Below are positions 23,886 to 36,200 of a DNA stretch of 64,000 nucleotides, piece by piece. The stretch's first letter is position 1; each line of letters begins with the position of its first letter. Origin of the DNA: Symbiodinium natans (taxonomy: Eukaryota > Sar > Dinophyceae > Suessiales > Symbiodiniaceae); the NCBI GenBank assembly GCA_905221605.1, contig CAJNDS010002715.1:243826-307825 (forward strand), in the 5' to 3' direction. A program made the translations under genes and the position numbers. The notes beneath the pieces are model-generated. The model saw only the letters and a list, made by a program, of their open reading frames with translations, had not been told where the DNA came from and searched no databases.

Positions 23886-23895
23886 TGAGCCAAAA
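23886..23895 (-). other. Possible spliced-leader relic upstream of the ADP-ribosylglycohydrolase-like gene
   Basis: The minus strand reads TTTTGGCTCA, ten bases of the spliced-leader 3' end, followed by TTAAA rather than AG. It is 36 bases before the ATG at 23850 and in the right orientation. Ten bases alone could occur by chance; position and orientation raise the likelihood. Confidence 0.4.
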
Positions 23896-25065
23896 GGCTG
23901 CAATTTGTGGCTAGTCCGCAGATATTGACTTCATCTTCACGTTTGGGGGCACGGTGGTTACTCGAACCGAATGCTGGCGATGCACAGGCAGAATCGGGTA
24001 AAACCATGTGCACAAAGATGATGAAAAGACTGCATGAGGAGCGACTGTGGATCGAGTTCACGACCACACGCTCTCGGAGGCTCGAGAAAGCAATATCGCG
24101 GACACCACAAAGATTTTTCGGACATTGACTAAGCTCTGCTGCGTGACCAGGGCTGCTATCAGAACAATCCGGGCAGGGCGTTGATGAAAGCATCGCCTTA
24201 CGAGCTAAATGCAAGCAAGAAGCTCGGCGCTCGGGAAACTCCAATCGCATTGCCTTGGGGGACAGATCAGAAGGGGCCTCGGGAAAAGGTTCAAGAGACA
24301 CCTCAGAAGCCAAGACTTGCTGCAAGCTTCCAGCACAGATCTGGAGTAGGGGGGGGGGGGGGGCTTCGGGTGCTTTCTGAGAACGGTCGCCATGCTGTTT
24401 GTTTAGTATTGCTTAACATGAGAGAAGGGGATGCCGCCTGCTCCTATTTTAAGGCCTATCAAGCGTCACAGCCCACGGGAATTCCCGAACCCAGGCCTTC
24501 TGGGGCTTACTACTTTCGGCTCGACTCGATGTGCCCATCACCAACACATGCTCTTGATGTCATTCCTGAGGCCCCAGCGGTGAAAAAGTAGTCCATCTGC
24601 TCAGTTGTCAGCTGGCCCGTCTTTGCCTGTGGACTCGGAATCTACAAGAACTGCATAATCCGGTCAGCACCATTGAGCCGACGAGTAGTTGCACGACTCC
24701 AGCATTTCTGGGAGAGTCCGACACTCATCAGTCTGCACAGAAGCAGCGAAAGAAAGCAATACCAAACTTGGAAACCCAAAGAGGGTTAAACTCCGAAGCC
24801 GGACGTGTGTGGGACCTCATCCAAGTCTTGGAACACGCGCCACAACCTGCCACGCACACCGACGCAGAATGCAGCCGCACCCTGCTTGGTGTGTGCATTT
24901 GCACGTAGGGACTCTCTGCAGTGCTTTTGCAAGGCAACTGTCCCCGCAGGACCTCTTGTGGTAGAGCTGCTGGGCCAGGCCATGGTGAGGCCGCAGGAAG
25001 TTGCGCCAAACGATGCCGTGCAGCGTCCGCAGCAACCTGGAATTGCGCTCCCATTGTGCCACTGA
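23896..25065. other. Host DNA, no confident gene
   Basis: No domain is recognised. A G run lies at about 24350-24364. The right part (about 24800-25065) may contain further exons of the channel-like gene on the minus strand, but frames there show no clear motif. Confidence 0.4.
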
Positions 25066-26000
25066 ACTCCCTTCCTGACCCTTTCTGACCGTCTGAAGGC
25101 CGGGAAGCTGAACAATTCGAAAAAGACGGGCAAATTTCAGGATCTCGAGGATGCGAGATGAACTCGAAGTGAAGTGGTCCGATGGCACCACGTTCCTTGA
25201 TGCGTTGGTATCGCGCTCTCTCTAGTGACTCTAGTGGTCCACAATACCCTACACCCCAATGCAAGCCGCACCCCCAAAGGCTCCAAGCATGAAGGCAAAG
25301 CGCATGGCCATAGCTGACAAGTCCTCAGGGAACAAGTACGCCAGCAGCAGAGTATCTCCTGCGCAGGCCGGCTGCCCACGTTCGGCCAAGGGCGTTTGCT
25401 TTTATGCGGTTAAAGAAATGGGTAAACTTAGGGCGAAGTGCGGGCCAGTTCGGTGATTGGAGAGGGTTTCAGGCCATTCGGGCTGGCTGCGCCATCAAGC
25501 TGCCTGCCAGACTCACCATGGCCATGACATCGAGGAAGACACGTCCAGATCGCATATAGCCGTTGATGAATATGCAGCTCAGCACGGCCTTGGACAGATT
25601 GGCAAGGATGGCAAGGGGTGGAGGGGCGGGAATCAAAGCTAGCGGGTTTCCTAACAGCAAGTACGGGGCCTGAAGGCTGAGAACTTGCGAGGCTTGCGCT
25701 CATCAGCATGCGGCGGACAACAGCATGTGAGGCACTACAGTAGCAGAAGAAGACCATGGTTGGCATGTGCACCACCCCACACACAAAACAATTAAGGCTT
25801 CAGGCCATAGCTTCTGGAAAGGAACTTCCACAAGAAAGAAGCACAAGACGACCGTATTGGCTATCGCCAGCGACTGCGTGTGCTCCGTGCTCAGTCCGAA
25901 TACAAGCAGGATGTCCGGAGCAAATAGTGTGTACATGGTGAGGGCGGCAAAGGTGACGGCAAATATATCAGAGTGAACGATGGCGTTCGTGAGGTTGAGG
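25066..26000 (-). CDS. Voltage-gated cation channel-like gene, exon pieces S1 to S4
   Basis: Three separate minus-strand stretches, in order, resemble a voltage-sensor module. At about 26000-25823 a stretch containing FAVTFAALTMYTLF and NTVVLCFFLVEV resembles S1 and S2 of alveolate cation channels. At about 25576-25478 FINGYMRSGRVFLDVMAMVS resembles the S2-S3 linker and S3. At about 25191-25066 SRILEILKFARLFRIV has the regularly spaced Arg/Lys of S4. Frames change between them, as expected for introns, but I could not fix splice sites, the start codon or any pore segment. It could be an intact intron-rich gene running further left, or a decayed remnant. The match is by pattern only. Confidence 0.4.
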
Positions 26001-28090
26001 CACACCCATTGGCCATATCTGCCGCCTGTGGTGCGACTATCATGCAACCAAAAACATCAAATCCGGAATGAAACAACCCAATGCAACCGGGTCGCGCTTG
26101 TGGCTTGTTAAGCTTAGGCAGTCCTCAATGGGAGCGATTGGACACCAACAGCTCCGAAAAAAACAGCACTAATTGGTTTAGGTTTAATTAGGGCTTTAGC
26201 ATGGAGTTTGGACCGTCCTTCGTTTTGATCGTATCGTCGAGTTCGAAAGCCTGGAACAGGCACCGCATAAGCTTGCGAAGGTCCCGCAATCTCTGCCTCG
26301 GGGCCGAAGGCTGATGGAGGCATGGTACTTCAAGTCTTTCTTGTTGTTGGTGCGAGGCACAAGGCACAAATCACCCAACAGCTTGGAAACCAGCGCCCTT
26401 CTGTCTTTGATGATGCACTGGAGTGTGGATGCTCGAAATAAGCTGCCCCCTATGAGATGCTCGCAAAGTATAGATCTAGACGATCGTCGATGCATGCGAA
26501 CATTCACAAATCAGCCATCGTGTCTCAGAAGGCATTGACCTTTGATGACAATATACTGCTACTAATCACACTCGGCCTGGCCGTTCCATGTCGCTTCTGC
26601 AACTATTGTTTTTGTTCACGTGCAACATATGGGCAGCAGAACTCACGGAGCTATTAAATCGACAACTTTGTGGCATTTGCAAGTCTCCACGATGCCCCCG
26701 GCTTGCTGAATTTGTCGCTGCCAGGCGGCTGCACATTTTGGTCGCACCAATCCAGGGTGTCGACCTTTAGCATAGGGCACAGGCCAAAGGACTGGAGCCT
26801 CCCCGAAGCTTACGCTCTTAGTTCACGTCTCAGGCTGCAAACGCAGTTCCGGGGATCGCCTGATCTCATGTTCATCTCTGACAAGGGACCAGGCCGACCA
26901 TGTCGTGTCATTCGCGCTTTCGAACTATTATGATATAAGATCACTGTGATTCTAACTGCTATTCTTACATGATCTTACATGTACCCCGACGCCACCTCGG
27001 TGTTCTCGCCATCCCCGGGTTTCATCTCCGTGGGAGCCTCCGACACAACCTGAGCTGCCCGGGCAGCCCCTCACTCCCCACCAGCTTGCACACGGCGCAG
27101 CACAAGGCCAAAGGAGCAACAAAACAAAACGGGTAGGTACAAGTGAAATCTTGCCGTGTGTGCTGCTCTGCATAACCCAAGCAAGGCGGCGCGAACTCGG
27201 AGCCCGCCGACATCCGCCAAGGCGTTGGCGCACTCGTTGTTGATGAGGTCCCCAGCCACCTGCCGCAGGAAGCCTGATTCCCAAACCTTGATCTTGCATT
27301 TTGGCTACATCATGACCTGACGGGGTCGGGGGCTGGCGTCCCCGCAACCATGTGACGTGCCCGTGAAGCCTGTGGAAAGCTCATGGGTCAACCAAAGCCG
27401 GAATACTACTGGACACTTCAGGGATCCTCAGCGACATGAACCCCTCAACCTGAGCCGGCAACTGGCTTGCCACGTCCCCCCTCCCCGCCAGCGGGAAGGA
27501 AGCAATGCTCAAGGAGTCTGTGGACACACAGTTCTGCAGCAGTGTCCTTCCAGGACGTCCACGGGATGCTGTCAACCCCCAAGATGCACCGTTGATCATG
27601 GCATGTCAAAGGTGGGAGCGCTCGATAGAACAGGCATGTGTGGCATCTTGAGAAGTCTCTGCCGAAGTCGTGAGTTAGGCTTCGGCAGGTCATGTGATAG
27701 GCCCTGTTCCACTTTGGCCTGTCCAAACGCCAAGGCCCCTCAAAACATACAAAACGGCCGCCTAGCTTTAAGTCAGATGCCCCTCTCCTGCGGTAGGCGC
27801 GGCCCTGCAGGAGTGGGTGGCACTCCAAGGCGCGCCGACAGTGGCGGACCCACCAAGCACGGGCCTGTTGAGCACTTGGACTTTGCTCTGACTTGCCGTG
27901 CTTAGCCCCACTTAGCCCCACTTGTTTCATGAGCCAGCCATTTTTTTTGCAGAGCCTGAAATCGACTCAAACCAAAAGGATGTGGAGTGACCTCTAAGCA
28001 CTTTACAGGCGTTGGATAGATAGGTCGCAAAGGAGCCGAATGGCCACAAAGCACCGGACTGCTCGAATTATCGTCAGCCATCAGCAGTGC
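26001..28090. other. Host DNA, no confident gene
   Basis: No recognised domain. A minus-strand frame at 27071-27259 has a hydrophobic stretch and could be an exon, but overlapping frames look equally plausible. Short TTAGG-like words occur near 26175-26200. Confidence 0.4.
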
Positions 28091-29173
28091 CTAGAACTCA
28101 CCCAGTTGATCTGGAGTCCATCTTGGAATGCACCAGAATGTCATGCAGTTGCTCGCCCAGCCCTTGTCCCACGGGTTCCTCTTGCTGTCGTAGGTAAGAG
28201 CATCGTTGTCAAAAGCCTCGTTGTAGACATCCGCGTCGAGATCTTGTGCTGGAGTGCTCTCACCTGTCTCCTTGTCGAAGAGAACCCAAAACTCGTCGTT
28301 CTTGTAATCCTTTGCCAACTCGCTCCTTGACACAAAGCCCACATGTATCATGAAAATGGGCATAATGTACTTGCCAAATATGGCCGAATACCCAAGATGT
28401 AGAAGGACAAATATCGGAAGTCTGAATTGAGGAAGGCACCACAGCAGGAGAGCTGCATCTACAGCAACCCCCAAGACGGCCACTGCAGCCAGCCCTGTGC
28501 ACATCACCATAAACTCACGGTGATTGTTCAAGCCTATGACGTTCGTGACCCATCGGCAGTAGTGATCAAAACGCAGGATCGGCCGTTTGTAGAGCCAAGC
28601 TTTGTGAGACCGCTTGGGCAGCGGGAGGCCAGCAGACTGCATCTCATTGTACTTCTCTCTGCTCATCTGGCCTGGATCAGAAAGAAGGCACGTCAACACG
28701 CATGCCAGTGTGACAATGTAGAGAATGGCAAAGAAGTTGGTGAAAAACCATGAGCCTCCGCACATCTCTCTGATCAATGCCCGCTGCTGCGTCAACATGC
28801 AAATGGCGCCAAGCATTAGTGACAGCAGCAACACAGTGGGAAAGAAGGGTCGCTCATCAAATATGCCACACACGAGTTTTGCCTGAAACTTGGGCTTTGT
28901 GGACGGTTCCTCTGATACTTCTGTCACTTCATCTTGAGCTTCTTCCTCCGGGGCTGACAGGCTTTGACCGATGGGCCCCTCTGCTGTAAGGAGGCTGCTC
29001 ATTGCATCGCTTCGAGCCCTTCCAAACATAGCACTTGGCCGGCGACCCATAGGGTCACCGCCCGAGATGCTGCTCATCCTGTAAACGCCGGGTTGATGAA
29101 GTGGCTGGCCATGTGCCGGCGAGGTTGGTTGCTGGGACTGGCTGTAGGCGTATTGATTGTACGCCATAGCCAT
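28091..29173 (-). CDS. DHHC-family palmitoyltransferase with DHYC motif
   Basis: About 360 residues from the ATG at 29173; the frame is open slightly further upstream. The family S-acylates cysteines of membrane proteins. The N-terminus is Ser/Gln/Pro-rich and probably cytosolic. Four hydrophobic segments are visible: PTVLLLSLMLGAICML, FFAILYIVTLACVLTCLL, GLAAVAVLGVAVDAALLLW and PIFVLLHLGYSAIFGKYIM. Between the second and third is the catalytic region RFDHYCRWVTNVIGLNNHREF-like, so the motif is DHYC, also seen in yeast Akr1/Pfa5-type enzymes. The usual upstream zinc cysteines are missing: the segment KRSHKAWLYKRP has none. Activity may persist as in Akr1-type proteins, or the protein may be a pseudoenzyme. 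It is a single exon, unusual for an intron-rich host. Confidence 0.85.
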   Translation of the reverse strand: MAMAYNQYAYSQSQQPTSPAHGQPLHQPGVYRMSSISGGDPMGRRPSAMFGRARSDAMSSLLTAEGPIGQSLSAPEEEAQDEVTEVSEEPSTKPKFQAKLVCGIFDERPFFPTVLLLSLMLGAICMLTQQRALIREMCGGSWFFTNFFAILYIVTLACVLTCLLSDPGQMSREKYNEMQSAGLPLPKRSHKAWLYKRPILRFDHYCRWVTNVIGLNNHREFMVMCTGLAAVAVLGVAVDAALLLWCLPQFRLPIFVLLHLGYSAIFGKYIMPIFMIHVGFVSRSELAKDYKNDEFWVLFDKETGESTPAQDLDADVYNEAFDNDALTYDSKRNPWDKGWASNCMTFWCIPRWTPDQLGEF

Positions 29174-32100
29174 GCTCGCCACGGCTTCTTACAGTCTCTA
29201 ATGCAAGACAAGCCCTTTTTGATCCTTTTTGCAGTGACTGGCAATTCCTTTTGAACTTGAGAGTTGTCGAGTGCTGTAGCCGCCTGTCGCACTTAGTCAC
29301 TTAGTCCAGAGGGTCGCGCATGTTGAGCCCAAACATGGCAGCCGAAGTCTGCGACAGTCGCTCTACAACACTGGGTGCATGCACCGTCAACAACCTGTTT
29401 CCCGAGGTCGCATTTCTTTAGCCCAAGTTCTACTGCACCATCCGCATCCCCCAGCAGGACAACCACAAGAGCATCGAGCCTCGTTGCAGGAAAAGGGCTT
29501 TGTCTGAATGTGACTGCAGATCCTGAGGCCCAAAGCGCCCTCAACCCCTTGTTTGCAAGCATCTGGAAAACCACCAGCCTACTCTAAGTGACCAAGGCAA
29601 GCGTCTTGTTGATAAGGTTGCCCGACCCTTCCGTGTCAGCAGCGACCAGCTCAACTAATGAGCAGCCTTGAGTTGACCAGATCAAGCCAAGTCACAACTA
29701 CACAGCAGGTGCGCAAGCCAGTGTAATTGTAGGCAGTCCACGTACATTGCACGTCAACGCACTGTTCAAAAGACTCAAGGGTTTCCAGTTGCCAGCAGAT
29801 GCTGATTTTGTCTCGTTCATGTTGCTGAGACGTGCCTGGCTCGAGCTCCTCCCCCAAGGCCATGTCTAGTTCCTGGGCGTATGATTTGAAATAGTTCTAT
29901 TGGGTTTTTTGGCGCTGCTCAGCACGAGTTCAGCATGGTGGGGTTCTAGTGCAGATCGGACAACAATACCGAAGAACTGTAATGTTAAATTACCTTTTCT
30001 TGGGCCCACAAGGCTTCATCCTGCCCGGAAGGCCTCACTCGAACATGATACGAGCCCTACATGATTGCCACATGCATAGATTTGTTCTTTATAGCATTGC
30101 TTGTATGCACGTAAAGTATACAAAATACCTATAGTGCATACAGTGTAGGCGGGCCAACTGACACCATGCAACTTGCCCGCCGTAGACGTCATGTTCTACC
30201 CGAAGAGTTCCTTAGGCCACCGGGGTTCCGCCAGCTGCCCCCGCCGGCAGGGAACCAAGCGCCCAGTCAACACCGCCAGGAGCTGAGATAGATGGGACAG
30301 ATGAGATAGATGGGATAGGTCTCTCTTTGGCTTAACGTTTGGGGTGTGCCGGCCTGCTCATGCAGGCTTCGAGATGGGGATTTGCAGGGCTTCGCCGATA
30401 TTGTATTTGCAAGAGGGCCGGGGGTGGTTTGCAAAGGGGCTCTTTGAAATGTGCATCGGGCGCACGTGTGTAGGCTAGATATTGAATACTTGCACATATT
30501 GGAACTATGTGCGGGCTTGGTACGGGTGTGCACCAGGGATTTTGATGAGAGAGGCCTCGAAGTTCTTGGATTCCGTGGTTCGCAATAAAAACAAACTCTG
30601 CAATCTGAAGTTTTGAAGGCTTCGGGCTTGCGAGTTAACATATGGCACTGTGTTGTGTGCAGATGTTCAGCACCTGCCTTACAACAAGCCTTTGGGATCC
30701 AAGGCAAATTCAAAACTGCATACGAACTCAACCTCGGGGCCCACTCTTCTGGAACACGAATAGAAGCATGTCCCACTGCCCCCAAACAAATGAAAGCGGC
30801 ACGGAAAAACCCTACACAACTAAAAAACTTAAAACAAACATCACGAACATACCCCTTAGCTGAAGCCCTTACCCGCGCCATAACTTAAAGGAGTCCAAGG
30901 GCCGCTTCCACGAAGCTTTGGCCATTCTCCAAGTGCTCCAACCTGTGCTGGCTCAAGGAGAATGATTGCAGCTGTCCAAGAAGCCGACGGCACGGTTGCA
31001 GGCAGGTCAGGCGGGAGATTCGCTCCGCAAACTTAGCCAGGAAGTATAGCCCTGTGCCCTAGCTCGGGACCTGCCAGACTTGTCCATGCCACCCTCCAGC
31101 ACGGCGATGTAGGCAGACAGCAACACTTCTGGCAGGCCGGGACCTGTCTTCCATGGTTGCTTGTGGCGTTAGTGGGCCTGGTTGGTTGTCGTTGGCCGAT
31201 GAAGCGATAAACAAACCAAAAAAATGCAAAGTACAAAGTGTATATATATATATATACATACATGTATACACAAACTTACACCCCGTGCGCCTTCATAGCC
31301 ATGGAGGACGGGAAAGCCGATGGCCATTGTGTGCACATATTTGCCAGGGAGGTTTTGTAGTGCCTGGGACAATGCTGCATGGGAATGTGTCAGTGATATT
31401 CGCTGATCCTAGCACACCACCCCCCCCCCCCCCCCCGGAATGTGTGGCCCTAGATGTCTTGTTTTGGGGAGGGGAGATGATGAAGAATATCTCCGAACTG
31501 ACCATTGGCAAGTGTCCCGATCCAAGTAGTCCAGCTGGCTCTCAGAGGGCCTCAGGTCCAGTGATCCATGCTCATCAGGATCGTGGGGATGCGCTCTGGG
31601 AATGGTGCATCCGGACAACGAAATCACTGCAGCGACACTTATCGCACTTTCGTTTTTCAGCTGCGGCATGCAGCTACCATGTGCCTCGCCATGCCACCGC
31701 AACTTTTTTAATTGCTGCCGAAACGGCACTTCGCAGCAGAAAGGCCCTGCATTGCTGGCCTCAGGATCGCGCTCGCGAATTTGGACTTCACGACATCGAT
31801 TTGCGTGATAACGCACAACATCGGGCAAGATATAGATGTCACTTCACACTTGGGCATCAGGTCCAGTGTATTGACCCGTGCTGGTCGTGGGGCTGCTTGG
31901 GGAATGGTGCGTGTGCATCCCGAAAATGCAACAGCTACACTACTTCATGCGTACTCGAAACACTCTCAGCTGCTTCCCGCTTTCATTCGGCGGCCTTCCT
32001 ATAATGAACACTTTGCAAGCCGCAAGCCATGAAGAAGCTTTGTGCATGGCCAACAAAGCCAGGAGACCCCATAACTTCTGTCCCGAATCAACCCTAAGCC

Positions 32101-33278
32101 CTAAGCCGAAGAGCTTTACGTGAAAGCCGCCATGTAGCTCATTATGGAGTGGGTAAAAAGGGTTATATGCCAAGCCTCTGGCATCCCTTGCCCCGCTCTG
32201 AAAGCCCATGTTCCGAGGTGCTGAGCTTCGAGGTGTGGGCCCCAAGCTCATGGGCGTGGTAGGGGCCGAAGGCATTGTGCAAACATCGCCTGGCTATGAA
32301 GCGAAACGAACACAGCTTCTTTCCGTACTTTCTAATCAGGAAAACAAAGGGGTCATCGTGTGTCACATGCGAGATCACGAGGCATTTTGTGGATCAACCC
32401 ACCACTGGTTAGCTGTCAACCCACATGGCATGCTAAGGCTGCTAAGGGTTAAAAAGTCTTCTCACGTCGACAACCCCATCAACTCGCACAGCGTAGCTTG
32501 AGGGCTTCGTCTCGACGTTTGAGACCAGATGTAGATGCTTTGGGCATCTGTTGCAAGGGCTCGATTCGGCTCGATGCCAAGGATGATGACTCCAGGCCTG
32601 GGAGGAAGGAGACGTAGAGGGGCCGAAAAGCCGCACCGTGCAGCATCGCCGATGCTGAGATGCTGGGACTGGACTTCTCCTGAGGCAGTTTCAGGCTCAA
32701 TTCAAGGTCGAGGGTTCGGGTCCACGCAAAGCCGTAGCCGCCCTCAATCCAAAACCCCGACGTGTGCTTCGACCCTCGAAATCCCTCAAGCCCTTCAACC
32801 CTGCTCAGAGCCCATCCCATACTGCCTCGAGAAGGCTGTGCAGGGCATCCGTGCTTTCTTCTGCTCCGCAGGAGAGGAGAACCTCCTTCAAATCACAAGC
32901 GTGGGAGGTCCATAAGTCTGCGTCAATTCGCCGCTCTTGTGCCGACACGGTGTGCCATCAGGCTATCGCAAGCTGACGCCGGTCGGACGTATGATACTGT
33001 CGTGACCGGAAATGCTCCTGTGCTGGCAGCCACTGGACGCAGCGGAAGCCTGCCAGCTGCAGGAAGTTTGCGCTGTCCTGCTGGCAAGCTTGTGTGCACG
33101 GGCCCTGAAAGCAAAGACTCCCGAGGAACTACTTCGCGGCTGGTGCTTCTGCAAAGTCCCCAGCATCAACCAGCAAGATCTGTACCAAAGCCGAACTAAC
33201 TCTCTCAGCAATGAGTGCGGCAACCAGGAGTGCCAGCAGGGCGGCAACAATGCAGCAGGAGTCGATGAAAGCATCGGC

Positions 33279-33290
33279 TTTTGGCTCAAG
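33279..33290 (+). other. Possible spliced-leader relic
   Basis: Reads TTTTGGCTCAAG, the last 12 bases of the dinoflagellate spliced leader, on the plus strand. No clear coding frame follows, so it may mark an old, decayed processed copy. A 12-base match is uncommon by chance in a window of this size. Confidence 0.4.
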
Positions 33291-36200
33291 GGTCCTGGCC
33301 CTCATTGCCGGCCATGAGCGACTGGAATTCACCTCAATTTAAAGTGTTTGATGGCTTGTTATGCTTCGGCAGACTTTGGAAGAGCTCATGCCCGATGGAA
33401 CCTATGTAGGTCTCGGCACCTTCCTTCCATTCTGCGGCTGCTTAATGAAACTCCCACTAGGGGGTTTCAGGATCTGTGCGGTAGAGGCTCATGCCGTGGA
33501 CCTTGGGCCACATTCAGAGGCCTGTGAGGTTCCAATTGTAGTAACCCCCCCCCCCCCTCCGCCCCCAGCCACCCCCCCCACCAATTCCGCCAATGTACAG
33601 ATAGAGGAAACAAAGCGTTAAAAAAACAACTTGGCTCTGGAAAAGGGGAAAAAAACAGAGCCAGCCAGCTCCACACCCCCCGCAACAACAACCCCACCCA
33701 TGCTTCAGGGGGTCACCGCATCCGCAATCGACCAGCAAAGTGGGCACAGTAGTTGTGGCCCAAGTGACGTGTTGTCCCAGCGAAGCGCCCACCAGGATCA
33801 GCCGTGAATCCTACCGATCTTCGGCATGCAGGGAGGGGGCCTTTTCCTCCACCTCTTCAACTTACGCAAGTGTTGCAGCTATACTCGGGATTCCTGGTGT
33901 CGGAGACTGGAGTCTCCAGCTTGCTCGGCCCACGAAAACAATGTGGCAGAACCACCGGTATCGACATGTATCGACGTCATCGGGGTGCTGTTTCGAAGAC
34001 TGTGAAGACTGTTACAGACTGTTAGCTTGTGTCAAGGGTCCCTGCCAGCAATCCTGGGATTTCATGGTCCTAGATGTTGGGATTGAAGGTCCCTGTCATG
34101 CCCTGGGGCTGGTCCCGGCGACAGCCAACTGTGGATGTAGTGTCGCATGATTCAGCATGACCTCAGTGGCGCAAGACGACTCACTGCGGCTGTCCTCGGA
34201 TGAAGTCTGCTTGGCCATCAGGTTCTACCTGAATGGGTTTGGGAGCTTAGGCGACCCCATGGGCCGGCGACCATCTCACATCTTCTGTTGGGAACTGGGG
34301 ACTGACGTCCTTCACCATGAAATGCGCCATGAAAGCCATACAGGTCCAGGAATCGGGGTTTCATGCTCCCGAGCCCTATCCAGTCTCAAATACCTAGGCC
34401 GGCCTGCCGCGGTGCTGCTCGCTGCAGCTCCTCACCAAGGCGCCAAGTCTTAAGGGCAGGTGGACTCGGGGTCTTGCAAGCTCCGCTGCCAGTGATGGCA
34501 GACAAGGCCCATGTGCTCACAGTGAGACAGACACCAGCATAGAAACCTAGGCGTTAAAATCCATGGAACTTCGGTTCAGTCTTCAAACCGCCGCGCAACA
34601 GCCGCGTGCCTCGCGAGCAGCAGCAAGGACCAGAATCTCCGAAATACGCGGGAAGAAGCGCGATATGGGCCTGGGCACTCGGCAGGGCGGTTGGTACGAA
34701 TATCGTGGATGGTCAGATAACTAGGTGTGCACTCAGTTCAACGTAACACTTCTCGAGGTCGGTTGGCTACGAGTATCGGACCCGCTGCAGATGGGGCCAG
34801 CGACAACATCGAGAGTCTCTTGTCGTGGTTGGTCCCTACAAGCTTCCGCAACTCTCGGACTCTGCCCTGGCGTAGCAGCCACGCCAAAGAATCTAAACTC
34901 GAGTCACGACAACCTCCACTTTAAAGCCTACCAGTGGAAGGCGCCAAAGCACACTGCAGGCCGCAGGAACGCGGTGGGTATGGCCGAGCCCCACTCGGAC
35001 AGATCCTGTCAACGCTGTCTCACAATCTCAAGGCTTACTGTGAGGTGGTTCCGCCTGGCTGTGCACGCAGAGTTCCACTTTTGTCCACTCCAACACTTAG
35101 TGATTTATCGAAACCAAACCTTGGAGGCGCAGGGGCTCGGCAAAGAACCCTAGTACAATCACGTACATAAACAGGAACGCAGGTTCACAAGTCCGACATA
35201 TTTCGCCTCAGCTGATTGTGAGTCTCAAGTGGTCCTGGCATGCGCTGGGCCCAGATTCATAGATGCACCTGGCAAGTAAGCTGAAAGGCTTATGTGGCGC
35301 ATGATGCACCCTGATAGGCACCGTTCAGGCTGGGCTGAGCTTGAGGGAAAACCCATGCACCTGCATCAAGCCGTCCTTGCATAACTTGCCGTCTCAGCCC
35401 TCTAGGGTGCCACGCATGAACACACTACAAGACACTGCAGGTCCTAGAACAAGCAGTGAATCACGCGTGTGCAAAGGTGTGGACATGGAAGAACCTGCTT
35501 ATACTGCATACTTCATGCAGGAGTCGCTAATGGTGTGTGCGGTTCTAGCTATGCCCAACGCGCCCATTCTTACAGGTACTACATTATACTACCAGATGTC
35601 GGACAACTGCAATCGGGCACCGCGTCGTGCGCCCTGCGCTGGCTGCTCCTTTCAGCTGCGACACCACGGCTGCATCCACAGCGGCGCCTGAGCAGCAGAA
35701 ACACTACGGTCCGTCCGTCAAGCAATGCCCAGCATTAACAACCCGTCGATGCGGCTCCTCGAGGTGGCACCCGGAACGTAAAAAAGAATGCTTTTAGCTT
35801 AATCATGCGGACAGTTCCGGCGATCATAACTTCCTGAAAACCCTGACCGACGCCAGCATGCCTGGCGCAATGACAAAGAAGACGCATCGACACTCGGTGC
35901 TCTCCTGAGCCACATACTGCACAACCCTTTTCTGCACGGACCTTCTGACAGAACCCCTGTCTGCACGAGCTCAATATTCATGACTCGTTCCTCATTGTAC
36001 ATGTGGAAGAAGGGAGGCGCGCGCAGAGGCCAAGGCGACTTAACCACAAAGACACCTAATTCCCAACCTAGACCAAAAAGGGATCTCTCAAGAGCATGGT
36101 GCCTGGACTGCAGAATCATGCAGAACCTCTTGACAGTATTGCATCGACATGCGAAGCTCCTCGATGTTGATTCGGCCCGGCTCGTCCTCGCAGGCCTGGT

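Noticed and set aside
27071-27259. Possible membrane-protein exon on the minus strand
   Set aside because: Overlapping frames are equally open and no family pattern is seen.
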